Notes under the pieces: model-generated
Seen by the model: only the letters and a program-made list of their open reading frames with translations
Database searches by the model: none
Told to the model about the DNA's origin: nothing
Origin: Bimastos eiseni
Lineage: Eukaryota; Annelida; Clitellata; Crassiclitellata; Lumbricidae
Direction of reading: 5' to 3'
NCBI GenBank assembly: GCA_959347315.1
Contig: OY365810.1
Coordinates: 2,160,334 to 2,224,333, forward strand
DNA: 64,000 nucleotides
Shown: piece after piece, positions 11,007 to 26,100 of the stretch
Layout: each line of letters begins with the position of its first letter
Position numbering within the stretch: the stretch's first letter is position 1
Translations under genes and position numbers: made by a program

Positions 11007-12250
11007 CAAGTCCTCAATAACCTCGGCCACATTGGCCACACTCCTTTCTGGTAACAAGCCACCAGTTTGGCACCATACAATTTCCACTTTAGCTAGTTAC
11101 CAATAGAATAGATCACAATTGGACTAATTGAAAAATCATAAATTATAACCTTTGATCACAATGAAGCAAAAGCAACAACTGGCGGGCTTCACGGGATTAC
11201 CCATCGTCCTGGGTTTTTCTAGTACCATCGAGTTAAGAAGAGTTTCTTGGAAGAGAGCGAAGTATAATATGGGCCTAATGTATGTCTTATTTTTTTTTTA
11301 AATTCTGTATCGTGTAACAGTTTATTAGAACACAGTCAACTATGTTATTGTGAAGATGACTACAACAACACAAGACCAGAGCAAGAAAGACCAACGACCT
11401 TGATTCTGTATAATTCTAGCCTACTGGTCAAAGAGAGATAGGAAGACAGACATGTAGAGTAGACCTAAACACAAAGACAGAGTCAGGATTTCAATAAGAG
11501 AGAAAGAGAGCTAGAGAGCGAGAGAAAGAGAGAGAAAGAGAGACAGACAGACAGAGAAAGAGAGAGACAGGCAGACAGATAGACAGACAGATTGCGAGTA
11601 TCTATGGCAATTAAACATAGGCGTATACGTACGACAGATACTATCATATCGTAAAAAACAATGGTGAAAAATAAGTAAATGACACAATATAATATGTTAC
11701 CAGGAGAAGCTCGATCAGTCATTTCAAGTAGGCCTATACATTGGCCTACATGTAATATATTATGACGTACATAGGACTACGAAGATGTCCGTCTACGGGA
11801 TATTTATTTTCAAGGAACTAAATGAACTCACCTAGGGAGGGAAAGGACAATGCAATTTATTATATTATTAGGACTTTGTTATTTTTTTCCATAGGGCCAC
11901 TAATGAAATAAATAATATAATAAAAAATAAGCGTTATTCAAGTCATGTATAGGCCAAGCTACCATACAAGAATAATAAAAAAATAAAAAAGCAGAATTTT
12001 ACCTTTTGTGTAGGCCGGTCAGAGCAAAAGACCGAAATTTTTAGAATTTGAGCGCTCTCCTGAAAAATACCCATATGGCGCCTGGACAAGCCAGTCTGGT
12101 TTATTTTGGTGGGCTTTAAGTGATATATAAATATCACGGTTGAGTTGTAGTCCAATCAAGCCACACTCGTGTTCTATCATTCTTACGTCCTGCTTCCACG
12201 GCTTTGCTCTTCCTAGCGACAGGTCGTGAAGAAAACCCAGCGTTAGGTTT
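11004..12250. repeat. Upstream region of gene A, duplicated at 31851-33110
   Basis: About 1.25 kb closely matching 31851-33110, including a purine-rich GAGAGA/GACAGACA stretch at 11498-11590. No coding exon is supported here. Similarity ends near 12250, which I take as the right edge of the A/B duplication unit. Confidence 0.85.
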
Positions 12251-14073
12251 TCTAAGTGGGGATCCCTGCACGGATTAGACTCATACAAATAAGGTCGTTC
12301 AGTTATTATTATTATTAGTTTTTTCTATTGTTGTTGTCATCGTTATTATTGTTGTCCTAATATTCGTGTGTGTTTGTATATAGGTAAGCACTTATTTATG
12401 TGTATTCTTGAATGAAGGCATTTAAAATTGAAAGATCAATTAGTGTCTCGACATTGCTTTTAATCAAATTTATATTAATGCATGCTAAAGCACTAACTGC
12501 AGTGATGCACATTTTTCTGTATTTACATACTATATCCATAAACAATCTCATGAAATGCCAAAGATGTAGTTTAGCAAGGAACATGAAACTTAAATTCAGA
12601 AATTAGTGCACTTCAGTCATTATTATAATTGTAAGTAATGATTAATGATCAAAATAATCCAGGAACAAAACATTTATTTAATGTACTGGCCTCTTTGAGC
12701 ACATGCATTCAAAATTTACACCAATTAATCTTGATCATTAAAAAAAGCACCACTGATCATGGTGTTTTGTATCATCATAAAAGTTGTAAAGCTCCTTTCT
12801 AAAGCTAACCATAGAGCACTATATTATTTACAAGTGCTGCTTCAAATTAGAGAGAGAGGTTGTCCAGTAATACAAAGCGCAATATTAAGAAAAGAAAAGT
12901 AAGCAAAGTTTGCTGACATAACAAATAAAAACAAGTTTAGATAAACAAACTTAATTAACACACTAATTTCTGAACTTATATAACAGTTCGTTTTTATCAT
13001 ACAAAATACTGTGTCAATGACACAAAATAAGAACCATGGCTTAAAACACGAAACTTAAGTAAGTTGAACCACACAAAATACCCTCCATGAATTAGCACCA
13101 CATATTGGTTTTTTTCAGGAATACTTTTCTTTTTGCCTTTATGAAAAGGAAAGCATGTTCCACAGCAGCAACACCATGCAATTAAAAACAATATGCAGTT
13201 CCCTCGAAGTAAGTTCACAAATAGCTCACAATTTGAAAGAACATTGAAATTAAGATGCCCTAATCAGGTGTGAAGAGAACAATGTCAATAAACGACAATA
13301 TGCACAGTAGGCATGGGATCAATATGGTCATGCCAAAATAAAGGGCCTATTCGAATGAGTTGGGCCAAAATCATAGCGTAATACAAAAACTAAAAAATAC
13401 GCTAATGATGACTAAAACGTCGTGCACTTTACTGCATGGTTCCGTTTTTATCCGTCAAGATATTTATCTGAATTAGATCATCACATATCACATCTATGAT
13501 TTCATTCTGATTTTGCTACACTAAAGATACAATGTTCAAACAAAAGCTAAAGCAAAACATATAAATCTTCTTTAAACTTGTGAGAAAATGATTAAAAGGA
13601 TCACAATGAAACTAAATAGTATTAGAAACATAAAAATCTCTGAAAATCTTCATTAGGCAGCAGAGTTGAAGTATCGTATGGATAACCAATAAGTAACAAC
13701 ACAAAAGAGCTCCTGCTTAATAGACATAAAAATAATCTGCCAAAACAGCTTGTGATGACTAGTCATCCATCATAAACTCATACGAAACATTTTAAAATCT
13801 GGAAAACCTGATCCAAGGCAATTATGCGCTTGTCACCACTAAATAGAACACATATGGAGTTGATATTAAACAAATGTTTAGACATAACCGGGATACATGA
13901 GTCAAAATTAAGCTAAGAAGTTCTTATTCAATAATGCTGCGTCATAACAGAAACGATTCTCTTCAACATCTTTTGCAATAGTACATGGTGGCCGAGTTCT
14001 TCATTAAACATGTCAGTTAACAGATTAACGTCGTTGTGTTTCTCAATGTTCGGACAAATAGTTAGTGTTTCCT
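12251..14073. other. A-B spacer, no supported gene
   Basis: Bases 12255-12350 match 39705-39800 (LINE-associated sequence in gene C's intron). The rest is unique AT-rich sequence with only short open frames. A 50-codon minus frame at 13928-14077 has a coding-like look but no compatible splice phase. Confidence 0.5.
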
Positions 14074-14174
14074 TCATTTTACGCACACCACAAAAGTGAT
14101 GGAGTCTTTAGCAAGAAGAAATTCACTTATCTTCATCCAGTTTCTTTGAAATGTAGGACCTTTACATAGGATGT
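14074..14174 (-). CDS. Gene B possible terminal exon
   Basis: After an ATGTAG acceptor, the phase 1 frame runs 33 codons (start [13 protein letters not shown], end FVVCVK) to a TGA. The frame closes gene B at a whole codon number. Composition is not distinctive and other exons could lie between 14175 and 15223. Confidence 0.25.
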
Positions 14175-17100
14175 CTACATTAAAAAGAGCAATTGAAAGT
14201 AAAATTAGATACAGTCCATACATACATATCAAATGAAATATCAATATTATAATGTGACAGAAGTAGTACCTGTATGTATAACGTGATGGGTGCCACATAA
14301 CCCAAGGGCTCAAAAACTTCAGCATCTTAAAGTCCCTCAGTGTATCAACTACAAAATTGTATCTCAAACTCTCCACCCTGCTTCATTCATAACCTCCTCA
14401 TTGTTCAACTGCCAATATATACTCATTCCTCTTCAATTCTCAAACTATGCAATTGCTCAATAATCTATGCTACATCAGCTCATTGAAACAAACGCCAGAA
14501 CTAAAACTGCTACAGATGAAATTCATCTAACCCTTATTGGTTCAGTCTCATCGTTTTCGTTTTTCACCTAAAACATCACAACAGTTTCATAATAAAGGCC
14601 ATTTAGTTAAATTCAAAGTGAATGCATAAGTTAAATAAGCCTACAGTGCATACTTCTGAGCATGAAACCTTATCATTCAAAATCCAGTATTACTTCTTAA
14701 TGACCTAAATAATATTTCAATTTCACTCATGACAGTCATCTTTCCTCTCTAGTCCTCTCCACATCACTTACTTGCTTACAAACCCCACTCTAGAATAAAT
14801 CGAATGTGTTACGAGTAAAAAGTACATAATTAATGTTGTACTTTGTCTCAAACTGTAAGAATGGAGTGCCGTATTCAGCATCGGTCTTAGAGCAACAATT
14901 CCATAAATTTCTTCCACTGGAATATGGTGATACCACCATTTGAATAGAAACACTAAACATCCAAGACATTTGTCAGCTATCAATGGAAATCCATTGATTG
15001 AATACATACACATATGTGCGCAGGCCTACCAGTGGGCAATCTTCAAGTTTATGGTTTACGGTGCATGTTGTTTTGCTAATTAATGTAGTGATCTAGTTCT
15101 AAATGACATTATAACAGAGAGCACAGCACCACTGCCCTTACATTGAAGCACTATATAAAACTAATGTCCAATAACAATGACAGTATTTAAACTAAGTGTT
15201 CAAAATCTTAGACAGTCAATTACCTCGACTTCCCTCCAAGGTTTGCTGACTTCCCTCCAAGGTTTGCTGACTTCCCTCCAAGGTTTGCTGACTTTCGACT
15301 TGCTGTGCATCACTAAACACATCTTCTTCCTCTTCATTGTCAGAAATATTGTATTCTGTTACACCTTCAACAGAGACACATAGTCACCATAATTTCATAC
15401 TAAAGTCTGGTTGTACAACAAATACTTAAACAAATAGTAACTTTACCTATGTAATATATAATGCCTGAGTTTCTAAAAACACATGGCATCAATGTCACAC
15501 TGAGGGCTGGCCAATGAGCATTTCTTTGCATAGCCTTATTAGGGCTCCAAATTGGAATACACTCCTGCACGGGTTTGTGTTGTTATGCTGATTGGGCTGC
15601 AGTTTGTGGAAAAAACATTGCGATATACAACAATTCTAATCTGAAAGCATGTCATCTATAATCACAGCAAAAAACCAGTTTTTTTAAACTACAAAAACAC
15701 AACAGTTGAAGCCTTTCACAGGACAATTATAAAAGAATAGATAATAATAAAATTAACAACTCTTTACCTGAATCTTCTTTGGGATTTTGGTTTGGCTTAT
15801 TTTGATTCTCAGCACTGTTTTCAATTGCACCTTTAATGGAAGTAAATTAAAATAAAATGAAAATTTAAGAAAAATTAACTACATTTAATTGCAAATCACA
15901 ATTTGAGTACTTCAATTCCCCAAATTGTCAGTTACACAGCTTGATTAGCAAACCTACAAGGAAACTACGTCAAAGCTTTAAGAAGGCTAATAAATCACAA
16001 AAATGTGACCGGCTGGCAGAAAAGATACCATACCTGGGGTTTTGACATTTTGGCAATCTACGTTCGTTTTTTAAAGCCACATCAAATGGTGAAAATTTCA
16101 TGAAGATATTTTATGCCATTCCACAGATATGCACTTTGGAATGAGACATGGTGAAATGCATAAATTCCGAGAAAATTTACCATGAAAAGCTCCTATACTA
16201 TAATATGCAATTAATTAAAAATCCTTCAAGTTTTACAGATGAAACTCTGCAGATCTATCATAATGTATTGATGAATGTTATTAGTCAGCACTCTCCTACA
16301 CTTCTCCAAATGTTCATTTTACTTCAAGCTGCCTTGATAAGTAAGAAATATTACCTGGTTGTGGCATACCCACTTATGATACCTTTTACCCAACATCTAA
16401 TTATTTGATTTTTTTGCAACAAAAATGCCATGATTTTGAAGTTCAACATCAGTAAGGTCCAAAACAACAATAATACCGGTACAGTTTTTCATAAAAAGTC
16501 ATTTTCCAGACGAAAACTGAAATAACTCCATAAATAGCAATCCCACAAATGCCACCTTTTCTGCCAGCCGGTCACAAATCATGATCATTTTCGCAAAAGC
16601 TAATTAATAGCAAAAGTGGGATTTCTGGTCTTGGAGGTCAGAACATTGAAAGGTGATCAGATGTTGCAGCAGGTGTTACAAATAAATTTCAAAGATTAGC
16701 ACAGCTTCAGGGTGATATTTAGCTGCAATAATACTGCATTAAATTAATCAATATCTACAGAGGTTAATTATTAACCTCAATATTTGGCACACAAAACTCA
16801 ATAAAACTATCTGTGCAATGCAAAAGAGTATATTCAGCGATAAATTATTCTATCTTTGGACAAGATAGCAGACAAATAATTGCAAACAACCATTACGGGA
16901 AAAAGACAAAAGCTTAATGACACACAATACAATAAAACTGTCATTTGATATTGCCCTTATTACACTTAAGTTCAGAAGTGCATACACGCCTCGACGGCGC
17001 AACTGCAGATGTAATGCAGAGCAATTGTGTGCAAAGGACTTGCTCAAGGTCCCTACACAGTGACGCCCAGGACAAGAGTTAAATCCGCTCACTCAGTGCA

Positions 17101-20100
17101 CACTAAGTGTTACGGGCCGATCGCTCTAACCGCTCGGCCACCATGCCACAATATGTCACAAAGCATGTATACCTGTTCTGTGTTTTTGAAGTCTGAAGAC
17201 CATAAACCTGTTATTGTCTTCTTTGATATCAGCCACAAACATCCGACTGTTTGCTTCATCCAGACAAATTCTCTGTGGACGACCTAATTTATCATTATCC
17301 AGCAAAAACACTTTGGAAGGTTCCAAAGTTCGACTCATTATCAACACACGACTATTTTTCTGATCAGCAACAAATATACACCCATCACTGTTCACCACCA
17401 AATACTTAGGAAACTTCAACATTCCACTGAATGATTGGATAACAGTTCCATTCCCATCAAGTCTAGAAACCTTGTGCACCATTCTCTGTTCATAACTGAC
17501 TACAAATTGATCACCGCTTAGCTTGAGTGCATGAAACGGATGAAAATCAGAAGGTAAATTGACCTTACAAAGATATTCCCCATCAGCTGAATATTCTGTC
17601 AAAGCACTTCTTTTCCAGTCACTTAGAATAACAGTCTGGTCATGAGTAACAGATAAAGTACCACCGCCATCTTCTATGGGCCATTCCCTGATGACCTTTC
17701 CACTTGCATCAATCTTGTAAATTTTTTTTGAAGATGATATATACAGAGAACGATCTGCTTGACAAGATACCATATCTAATGGATTGTCAAGACCCATCAC
17801 TACAACTGAATGCACAGGACTGAATGATATGGCCTGAAACACCTTCAGTTCTGATGTTCTCTCAAATGCAACAAACAATTCTTTGTTTAACACTGTCAAG
17901 CCACAGATACCAGTTTTCTCATCGCTTGGACGAGGAAAACTTTGAACATGCAGTAATTCTGGATGCATTCCTGTAAAATAATAAAATGCAAGTAATAAAA
18001 TATGTAAAAGATCAAATGGCAGACAGCCATGTGATATGAGGAAAAGGATACGAATTGTGGGCAGCACACAGTATGAAACATCATGTCAAGGCATCATTGA
18101 TTTGACAAAGCAATGATAACAGAACTTATCAAGTAACAAGAACGAAACTTTGAGGATTATAAACAGCCATGAAAGCAGTAATTATTGGGACAACTATCCT
18201 TGCTCAATACTATGTGTTACAGAAATGCATAACAAAGGTATTAGCATCATCTAGTGCAAGAGTGGGCACTGGGCAACCTACTGCCCAGCCCGCGGAAATG
18301 TTTAATGCGGCCCACGAGATTTTAAATCTCGATTAATATTTGCGAAAAATGTACATAATTTTTTGTAAAATCCTTTGAAAATTTATAATCCCAGTGTCAA
18401 AATTTCAAATTATTAGGCCTATAATAATATCAATTAATTACTATTCATAATTTTAAGAAATATTAAGATCATCACAGCAAATAATATAAAAATTAAGCTG
18501 TATATTGTCGTAATTATAGTGAATTTTCTAGCACACCCACTGCACCTTGGTTTCTAATCACTTCCAGAAATTTTTGATGCATTGTTTGTATAGTTTGCTG
18601 TTTAAACTATTTGAAATTAATTAATGTTAAGCAAATAATTTTGAATAGTTTGTAGTCTGAATAGTTTGTCGTTTGAAAACTTAAAGCAGAGAAAAATTGA
18701 TGAAGAGTGTACAACATTCAACAAAGACTGGACAGCAAAGTATGTTATCATTGACATACAAGACGCAGCACAGTTGCTTATCTTTATTAGTGGGATTGAT
18801 GCAAATTTTGATTTTGTGCCTATAGCCAAATACTGCACAAAGTAGTAAAATATTGTATTTGAGATACATGTATATTCATCTCAACTTGATACCTAATGAC
18901 TATTCTTAATATATTTAATTCTTTAATCAACTTCTTACAAGTGAGCTTTCAACTATTTTAATCAACCCAGCTGCTTACAAGTGGGCCTTCAACTATTTTA
19001 TCACATTTAATTGAGAAAAGACAGAAACTAGAAATGAGAAAAGGACATCATTTGATGTGAACACAACTGCCAATCAGGTATTCTCAAAATAAAATATGGG
19101 ACTGGCAGCATATAAACTAGAACAGCTATGGCTCAGTCTCAATCTTTTTCTTCAATAGGTCTCTGTCTATGGAATGTGCTTTTGCCATCTGTTCGCTCTT
19201 TTGAGCGAACAGATGCTTCTGAGCGGTTCACCCTACTAGAGGCGCTTTACAGATGCTCAAATACAATACAATAATATGTGCCCAGAACACTTATGAGCAT
19301 ATCATAACAAAAGACATTGCCTTCATTCTTTTGTTTTTCTGTTTTCTTCCGTTTCCCTGTAACTAGAAATAAGTTGGGCAAAAAAATACAAGCCCTGAAG
19401 ACTTTTCTCAACTAAAAATATATTTTTCAACTTGGCATGGTAGCATTGAAATGTTACCCTGTCTGTATGGACTAATTATAGGCATCTTACCATGCTCCAG
19501 TGAAGCTTCATGACTTAAGAAGCATTAGAGTATCATTAACTGTTAATACAACCAATATCTTTCTATTTGATATATATACATACAATTGTAGCCAAGAAAC
19601 ACATATTAAATTTTGCCTATTCAAGCACCTGGTGGACAAATCAAGAACAAGGAAATCTCAGTCTGCTAATAGTTTTATATCACATTTCAAGAATGCATTT
19701 GTCTCTGGAAATATCACATCAGGAAAATAGTCTCACCTTTAATTTATATACTTCATATTGGTGGGTAAGTGATTAAGATTGAATGAACAAAGAAAAGTCT
19801 ACTACATGTGTTAACGAGATCGATACCTGGCTTCTCATTCAGGGGAGTCGCACTTCCATCATCAGCTTGTTCATCATCAGGAATAACAATTGCGTTGTCT
19901 TCTGTTGTACCTTTAAGACAAAAATATTTACCTTTGCTTCATATTTAGGTCTGGTTGAACCATTTCGCAAAGGTGACAACTTATCTGGGATTAGTCAATA
20001 ATTTAATCAAATAAAAAGAGTCATCAGTATCATAAATGTAATAATTTTTAATTTATCTATTATTTTAATTGAGGCAAGTGTAATATTAAACTCTAAGAAA

Positions 20101-23100
20101 CAAAAATAACACTGGATGTTATTACTGGATAACTACAAGATCAGGCTTGTCCTCCATTTTAATTATTTGTTTTACAATCTGAAAAACCTAAATAATACAC
20201 CCTACTAAACGCAGACGTGTCTAATACTAGTGCTACTACACGGAAAATCAATCACTCAAATTTATGTGTTTATTATTTACAATATATTTTAATACTGATT
20301 TTTAACCTTCTTGCATAAAGTGTTTAAAACAAATTGCAATAATCATCTGTGAAAGAACATATAATAATTCAGCAGTACATCTTAGGTGATAACGTGAAAA
20401 ATATTTACAAAAGTTGACATAATTTAAGAAAATCTATTTAAACTTTGACTGCAATAATCCAATACCGGAAATTTGAAGTAAAGGATGTGCTTCTTGAGCA
20501 GAATTTTCAGAAACTTTATTTGTGCCATCTTTCACTATTTTCTCTTCTTCTATTTGATAGTAAATGCACCCAAATGAACAAATAAACACAAAAGAAATTA
20601 TTTCCAGGTATATCCACAGAAAATTGAATCAGATTCAACATACTGTTGGTCAAATATTGCTGCAATGACCACTTCCAAATAAATGTCACCTAGAAAGACA
20701 TAAATCTCTTGTAGCCGACTTTAAGCTCAGTGAATATTCAAACAGAAACAAATTAATTAGGTCTGTGTCTAAAAGCTGAAGAACAGGCATTTAAATATTC
20801 TCATCAAATCAATTCAAAATAAATTATTGCACTATGTGGAAGCAACTTGAAAATATTTTCTCAATGGACAAATATAGCTGAACAGAAGGTGATTCCAACA
20901 GGAAGGTCTTATACATCATGGACTCACGTTGATGCAGCGCATACGAGGATTTCAGCTAGAAGAAACAGTTAGACAAACTAGTGCATGGGATGGACTAGTA
21001 TTTTAAAGATGACTTTGCATATAATAATGTACAACATCGTCAAAGTCGATCAGACAATAGAAAATCACTCTTCAATGTAATGTTCTAATATCTTAGAACC
21101 ATAGCAAAACTGTCATACCAGGAATTCTGTTATCATTAAGTAATGAAGAGGCATCTTTCATTGGATCTTCATTTAGCAAAATGGCTTCTTCTACCTGTGT
21201 CTCTTCTGCGTTCGATGTTTTACACCATGAGCAGAAAGTACCTAAATACAGAAAAAAACAAGAATTCCAATTAAATACAAAACTTGTTAGTTACATAATA
21301 AAAATAACTGTTGTCTGTAAATATGATTCAGAGAAATGTGTATAATATAATTGAAAATGAGGAATAAAAATAAAGTTAGACAAAATTCACAGTTTTTTGT
21401 CAATTTCAAGAATGTATCTGTCTCCGACATTGACTCTGTCCAGACCATAATAAAACTAGAGTAATTAACTGTAGCAATGTTGCCTAAGGATTCTGGAGAC
21501 CTTTGATGTGTATAAGCGGTTCAATAAAGTACATACTTACTTTTATAATATGTACACAAACCCTATTCAGACACAATGCCCTGATATGCATCAAAAGACC
21601 AACAAAATCATCACAGAAACCGACTGCAATTTATTATTCACATGCACCTGTGTAATATGAGGATAAAAACACATATAAGTCACAATTGAACATCTATGCA
21701 TTACCAAAGATAGAATTCATCAGTCTGTGACTAACTTCCTATTCAATAATTTGACAATAACCGTAATAGAGAAAGTTATTGATGACTGACCAACCAATTA
21801 ATAAAAAATGAACGAGAAAGCACAGAAGGGTTGGCAACTTGGCAGAACACAAAGTGAAGAGCCCAAAAGGGAGCAAGGGACCGCTAGCAGGGACACTCAA
21901 ATAACAAAATTTATTGGAGTATTATGCAAGACAATGTTAAAGAAACTCAATTAGTTAACTAACAGCTTTATAAAAAAATAAGGGTAATATGACTGTACAC
22001 GAGAGGCATCCAAATGACTCAACTTTCATGTTAGGAGGGATATTTTTTGAGTCTTAGGAGGGAATATCTTGCCTTAATGCACTTGTAACCAGAGGGTTTG
22101 CCTCCATCACTCAGAGGGATTGACGCCCCTACTGTACACAGATAAAGAAAAAACTAGGAAGCTAATTGACAGCCTGAGCTAGATAAATAACTCAATAAAT
22201 GAGAGATCCTACAGTTTCAAGAAATATTTGTTTACATTTATTTTTAAACTAAGAAATGGCACTTAACTAGCTTAGACCCAAATACATCCATACAGCATTA
22301 GGTGATTACTTTTCTGATGAATTGTCAGTGATCAATAACAATATTTGGTTATGGTCAAAAGTCACTTTGAAGATGGACAAAAGGTTATTATTATGTACAA
22401 TTAGCAGAGCTACAATCTATGTAAGATACCAACACAAAGGAAAAGATATGCTTAGTAACAACACGGCAACCAATTATAAGTAGATAATTAAACTATCTTC
22501 AGTGGAAGTGGTTAATACCTCCCTGTCTTCGTTTCTGCCTGTGATGCATGAAAACAGTTACCACAATAACAATGATGCACATGAAGATGACGAGAAGAGC
22601 AACCAGCACAACTATTGTAAAATCAGAACCAACTTGTGCTGCCGTATCTATGATTAAAGGTAATATAAATAAAATCAGATCACAACACATGTCAGAATAG
22701 TCATTGATATTTTATGTAGCATCTTTAACCCCTTTAGCGGCAAACCCGATTATAGTTGTCTTTGACAATTGACCTTTATATGGCAAACCCGATTATAATC
22801 ATCTGGACGGTGAAGCATACATACATATATACATACATGTATATACATATGTATATATATCTATGTGTTACATTAAAATATACATATATACACACACATA
22901 CATATATATATATATACACATAATATATACATATATATATACACGTATATACATATACATAAAAATACATATATATATATGTTACATATATATATATACA
23001 ATAATACATGTATACTTAAATACATATATGCATATATACCTACATATATACATACATTTATATACATGCATGAATACATATATACATGCACAATGCACAT

Positions 23101-26100
23101 ATACATACATATATATATGTATACATACATATACATACATATATATAGATGTCATACATACATATATCTATATCTATGCATATATAAAATTTGCTTGCCG
23201 TAAAAGGGTAGGTTTTAAAAATTTGACTTGCCGCTAAAGGGGTCAACCAACCTCTTAATAGAATTACAACAACTATATGAATTTATATACATATTATTAG
23301 CATGAAAATATCTGTCTCATCAGTTATCTGAGTCCCATGCAGTCATCTAACTGAGATAATTTTCAATATCAAACTGTAGCACCATCTAAAATACAGTCTA
23401 TTCATCATCTGCCTCAACTGTGATATTCTCTTTCTATTCACTTCTGAGATATTCCTCACATCTCAGTCTCTTTATCATTCTGTCCTGCGTTCCAGTTAAT
23501 GCTGTGTCCATATGGAGCCCATGCGCAAATCGAGATCCACTTTGGTCTTTCAGGAGAAAACCTGCCTTCCTTCATCAATACTAATCCTCAACATGGCATC
23601 TGCATGTGCTACTTCAAATGCTCAGTTACTTCATTAATGAGCCAAATAAATAATTAGATCAGTAAGTAGAATATAAAACTCTGAGACTCTGAACATACAT
23701 GCCATCTATCAGCTGTCGAAGGGAATCCATTGGTTGGTTCCACGCTTATGCGTGGGCCCACCACTGATGGCTCTTTTCAACTTACTAAGCATAGTTTTAC
23801 TAATAGATATATTGACTCTCACACTTGACATGATTAACGCCAGCGCAGAGAGCACTACATGAATGTTTGATTACATTACATAAAATGCCGAAACAAAGTG
23901 CAGCACCAAAGGAAACTCAAACATCGTAACAAATCATAATAAACAACAATAAATGACTCCCTAACTAGTATAAAACCAGTCAGTAAACAATTGACATAAT
24001 ATAACACTTTTCATCTGTCTTTTCTATTGCTCTATGGAACAATCATCCCAATCCTCTCTGGAGACACATAAATCAAACCTCAAGACACATCATTTTAAAC
24101 AATCATATGACTACTGCTGACTTTTAAACTTATGTACACCATCCTTTCCTTTGACCTCCCAATAACTTATTATTATTGCTGTTATTACTGTCTTACTTAA
24201 TACCGGCTCACATTACAGGTGAAAATGTCATACAACATAAAATTGCATTTATATGTATTTATCAGGTTCAGTGTTAACTTACCAGAGATGGTTGCATTAA
24301 TCAACATGGCATTAACTGTGCATTGTTCATCTCGTAAGTAGCAAGTAGCCTCGCATAGATACTGTCCTTCTTTCTCTAGTTTTAAAATCCGATCGTTGGA
24401 GACATTCAGTGAGTTTGCTTTGTCATACCATTTCCATTTGTACTGACAAGATTGACTACTGGTGTTGGCTGAACAATATACCTCTTCGCCAATGCTTCTT
24501 ACAGACACGTACGGCTCATTATAGATGTCTGAAAAAATGTCAGAGAAATAGAAATTAGTTATTAAAACAACTAATAATTACATCTGTAAGTGGGTGAATG
24601 TAAGTCTGTTGGTTATGGAACTGGACTGTCATCTGCCAAGGCCAAGGCTCACAGCTCCACTAGCACAATGATGGAAGACTGGTTAGACCATTTGTCTTGC
24701 AATACGGAGAGATGGAAAATGGGTTTGAGATGTTCACAATGTAGTGATCTAGAGCAAGTCTTTAATTAACTCACAACTGCACAGTGCAAAAATTGATTCT
24801 AAGTCATCAGGTAGAAGATTCAATCATTCATTGATTAATGAATCTAAATAGCATCCATCAAGGACTATCCAACTTAAAAGAAGAACAGCTTTAAGTTCAG
24901 TGACGAAAGTTTCAGGTAGTGTCCCAGGGTGTAGACACAGCTCTAGAAGGAGACCATTCTAGGTCACTTCAACCTACCACAGTAAAAGCTCGACTACTCA
25001 TAGTTGCAGTACATGCGAAATGAGCCAAGAGAACTCCCAGAATGTTAAGCTGACTATTAAATTAGTAAAACGCTGTTGATAAGAAAATCAGTTGGCATTT
25101 AATGGAACAATCGAAAACATATTAACTGAAACAAATGCCTCAGGTTAAGTTACCTTTATCATACTCGGTGCATTTCCGTACATCTACGATAATTGTTGTA
25201 AATAGCTCATGCTTTTCATACTCACATAACAGTTTGACCATCTCTGAATAGCAACCGTGTTTTGACGTTCGGAATTTTGTAGTTTGACACTCAAATGAAG
25301 ATTCGTCCTTGATCTCGTCGGCTTTTATGGTTAAATTATACGTAAATCGACCAAGAGACTGTTGTGCCATAGTAACATTCTCGATGATGGGCTCATTTCC
25401 TCCCAACTTAATCCACTTCAACTCTGGAGGAATGTTGCCATGGTAAGAAATACCACATGATAGATGCAGTTCTTCATCTGGCAGTATTCCGCAAGGATTG
25501 CTTCCGATAACTCCATCTGAATTTATGTCGGAATTGCATTCTGGTTTATCATCTACAATCAACCAATCAATCAATCAATATACATTGTAGTTTATTGATC
25601 ACCATATCAACATAATTTTTTATGCACATAGTTTTGATAGTCATGTTCATTGGCATCAAACAAAAACCCAAAAATACATGAGGTTTTGCGACCAGGGTCG
25701 CCCTATTGGCATATTTACATCAATCATTAACAAATTATAACAGTTGTTCGTTATCAAATACTTGGTTGAAATTGATTGAAATAAATCTATCGCTACAGTG
25801 TCCACAATTCACCATTTAAGAAGTCTCTTCATAGCATAGTTGTCCACAAAATATTGGATAGGATATAACCAAAAACTACAATTCATTTTCAAATGGTACC
25901 TCATAAAGTCCAACACAGATAGATTTATATGTGCCCAACCTGGCCTTGTGTGTATAATTTTAATTGCATTTCTAATAGGTACACAAGCACAGGTTTAACA
26001 AATAATACTATTCTTGTCTTGAAATTCTCATATCAAATTCTTTATTGGCCTAAACATGTAAGAGTAAAAATAACACACACAGTCATATGATAGCCATTTT

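Noticed and set aside
15440..15480. 18-base micro-exon (GIIYYI) in gene B tail
   Set aside because: Splice ends are possible, but the alternative acceptor gives a stop and there is no second copy to compare.
22776..23237. Several open frames on both strands
   Set aside because: They are translations of an ATAC/TATG microsatellite, rich in Tyr-Ile, with no splice context.
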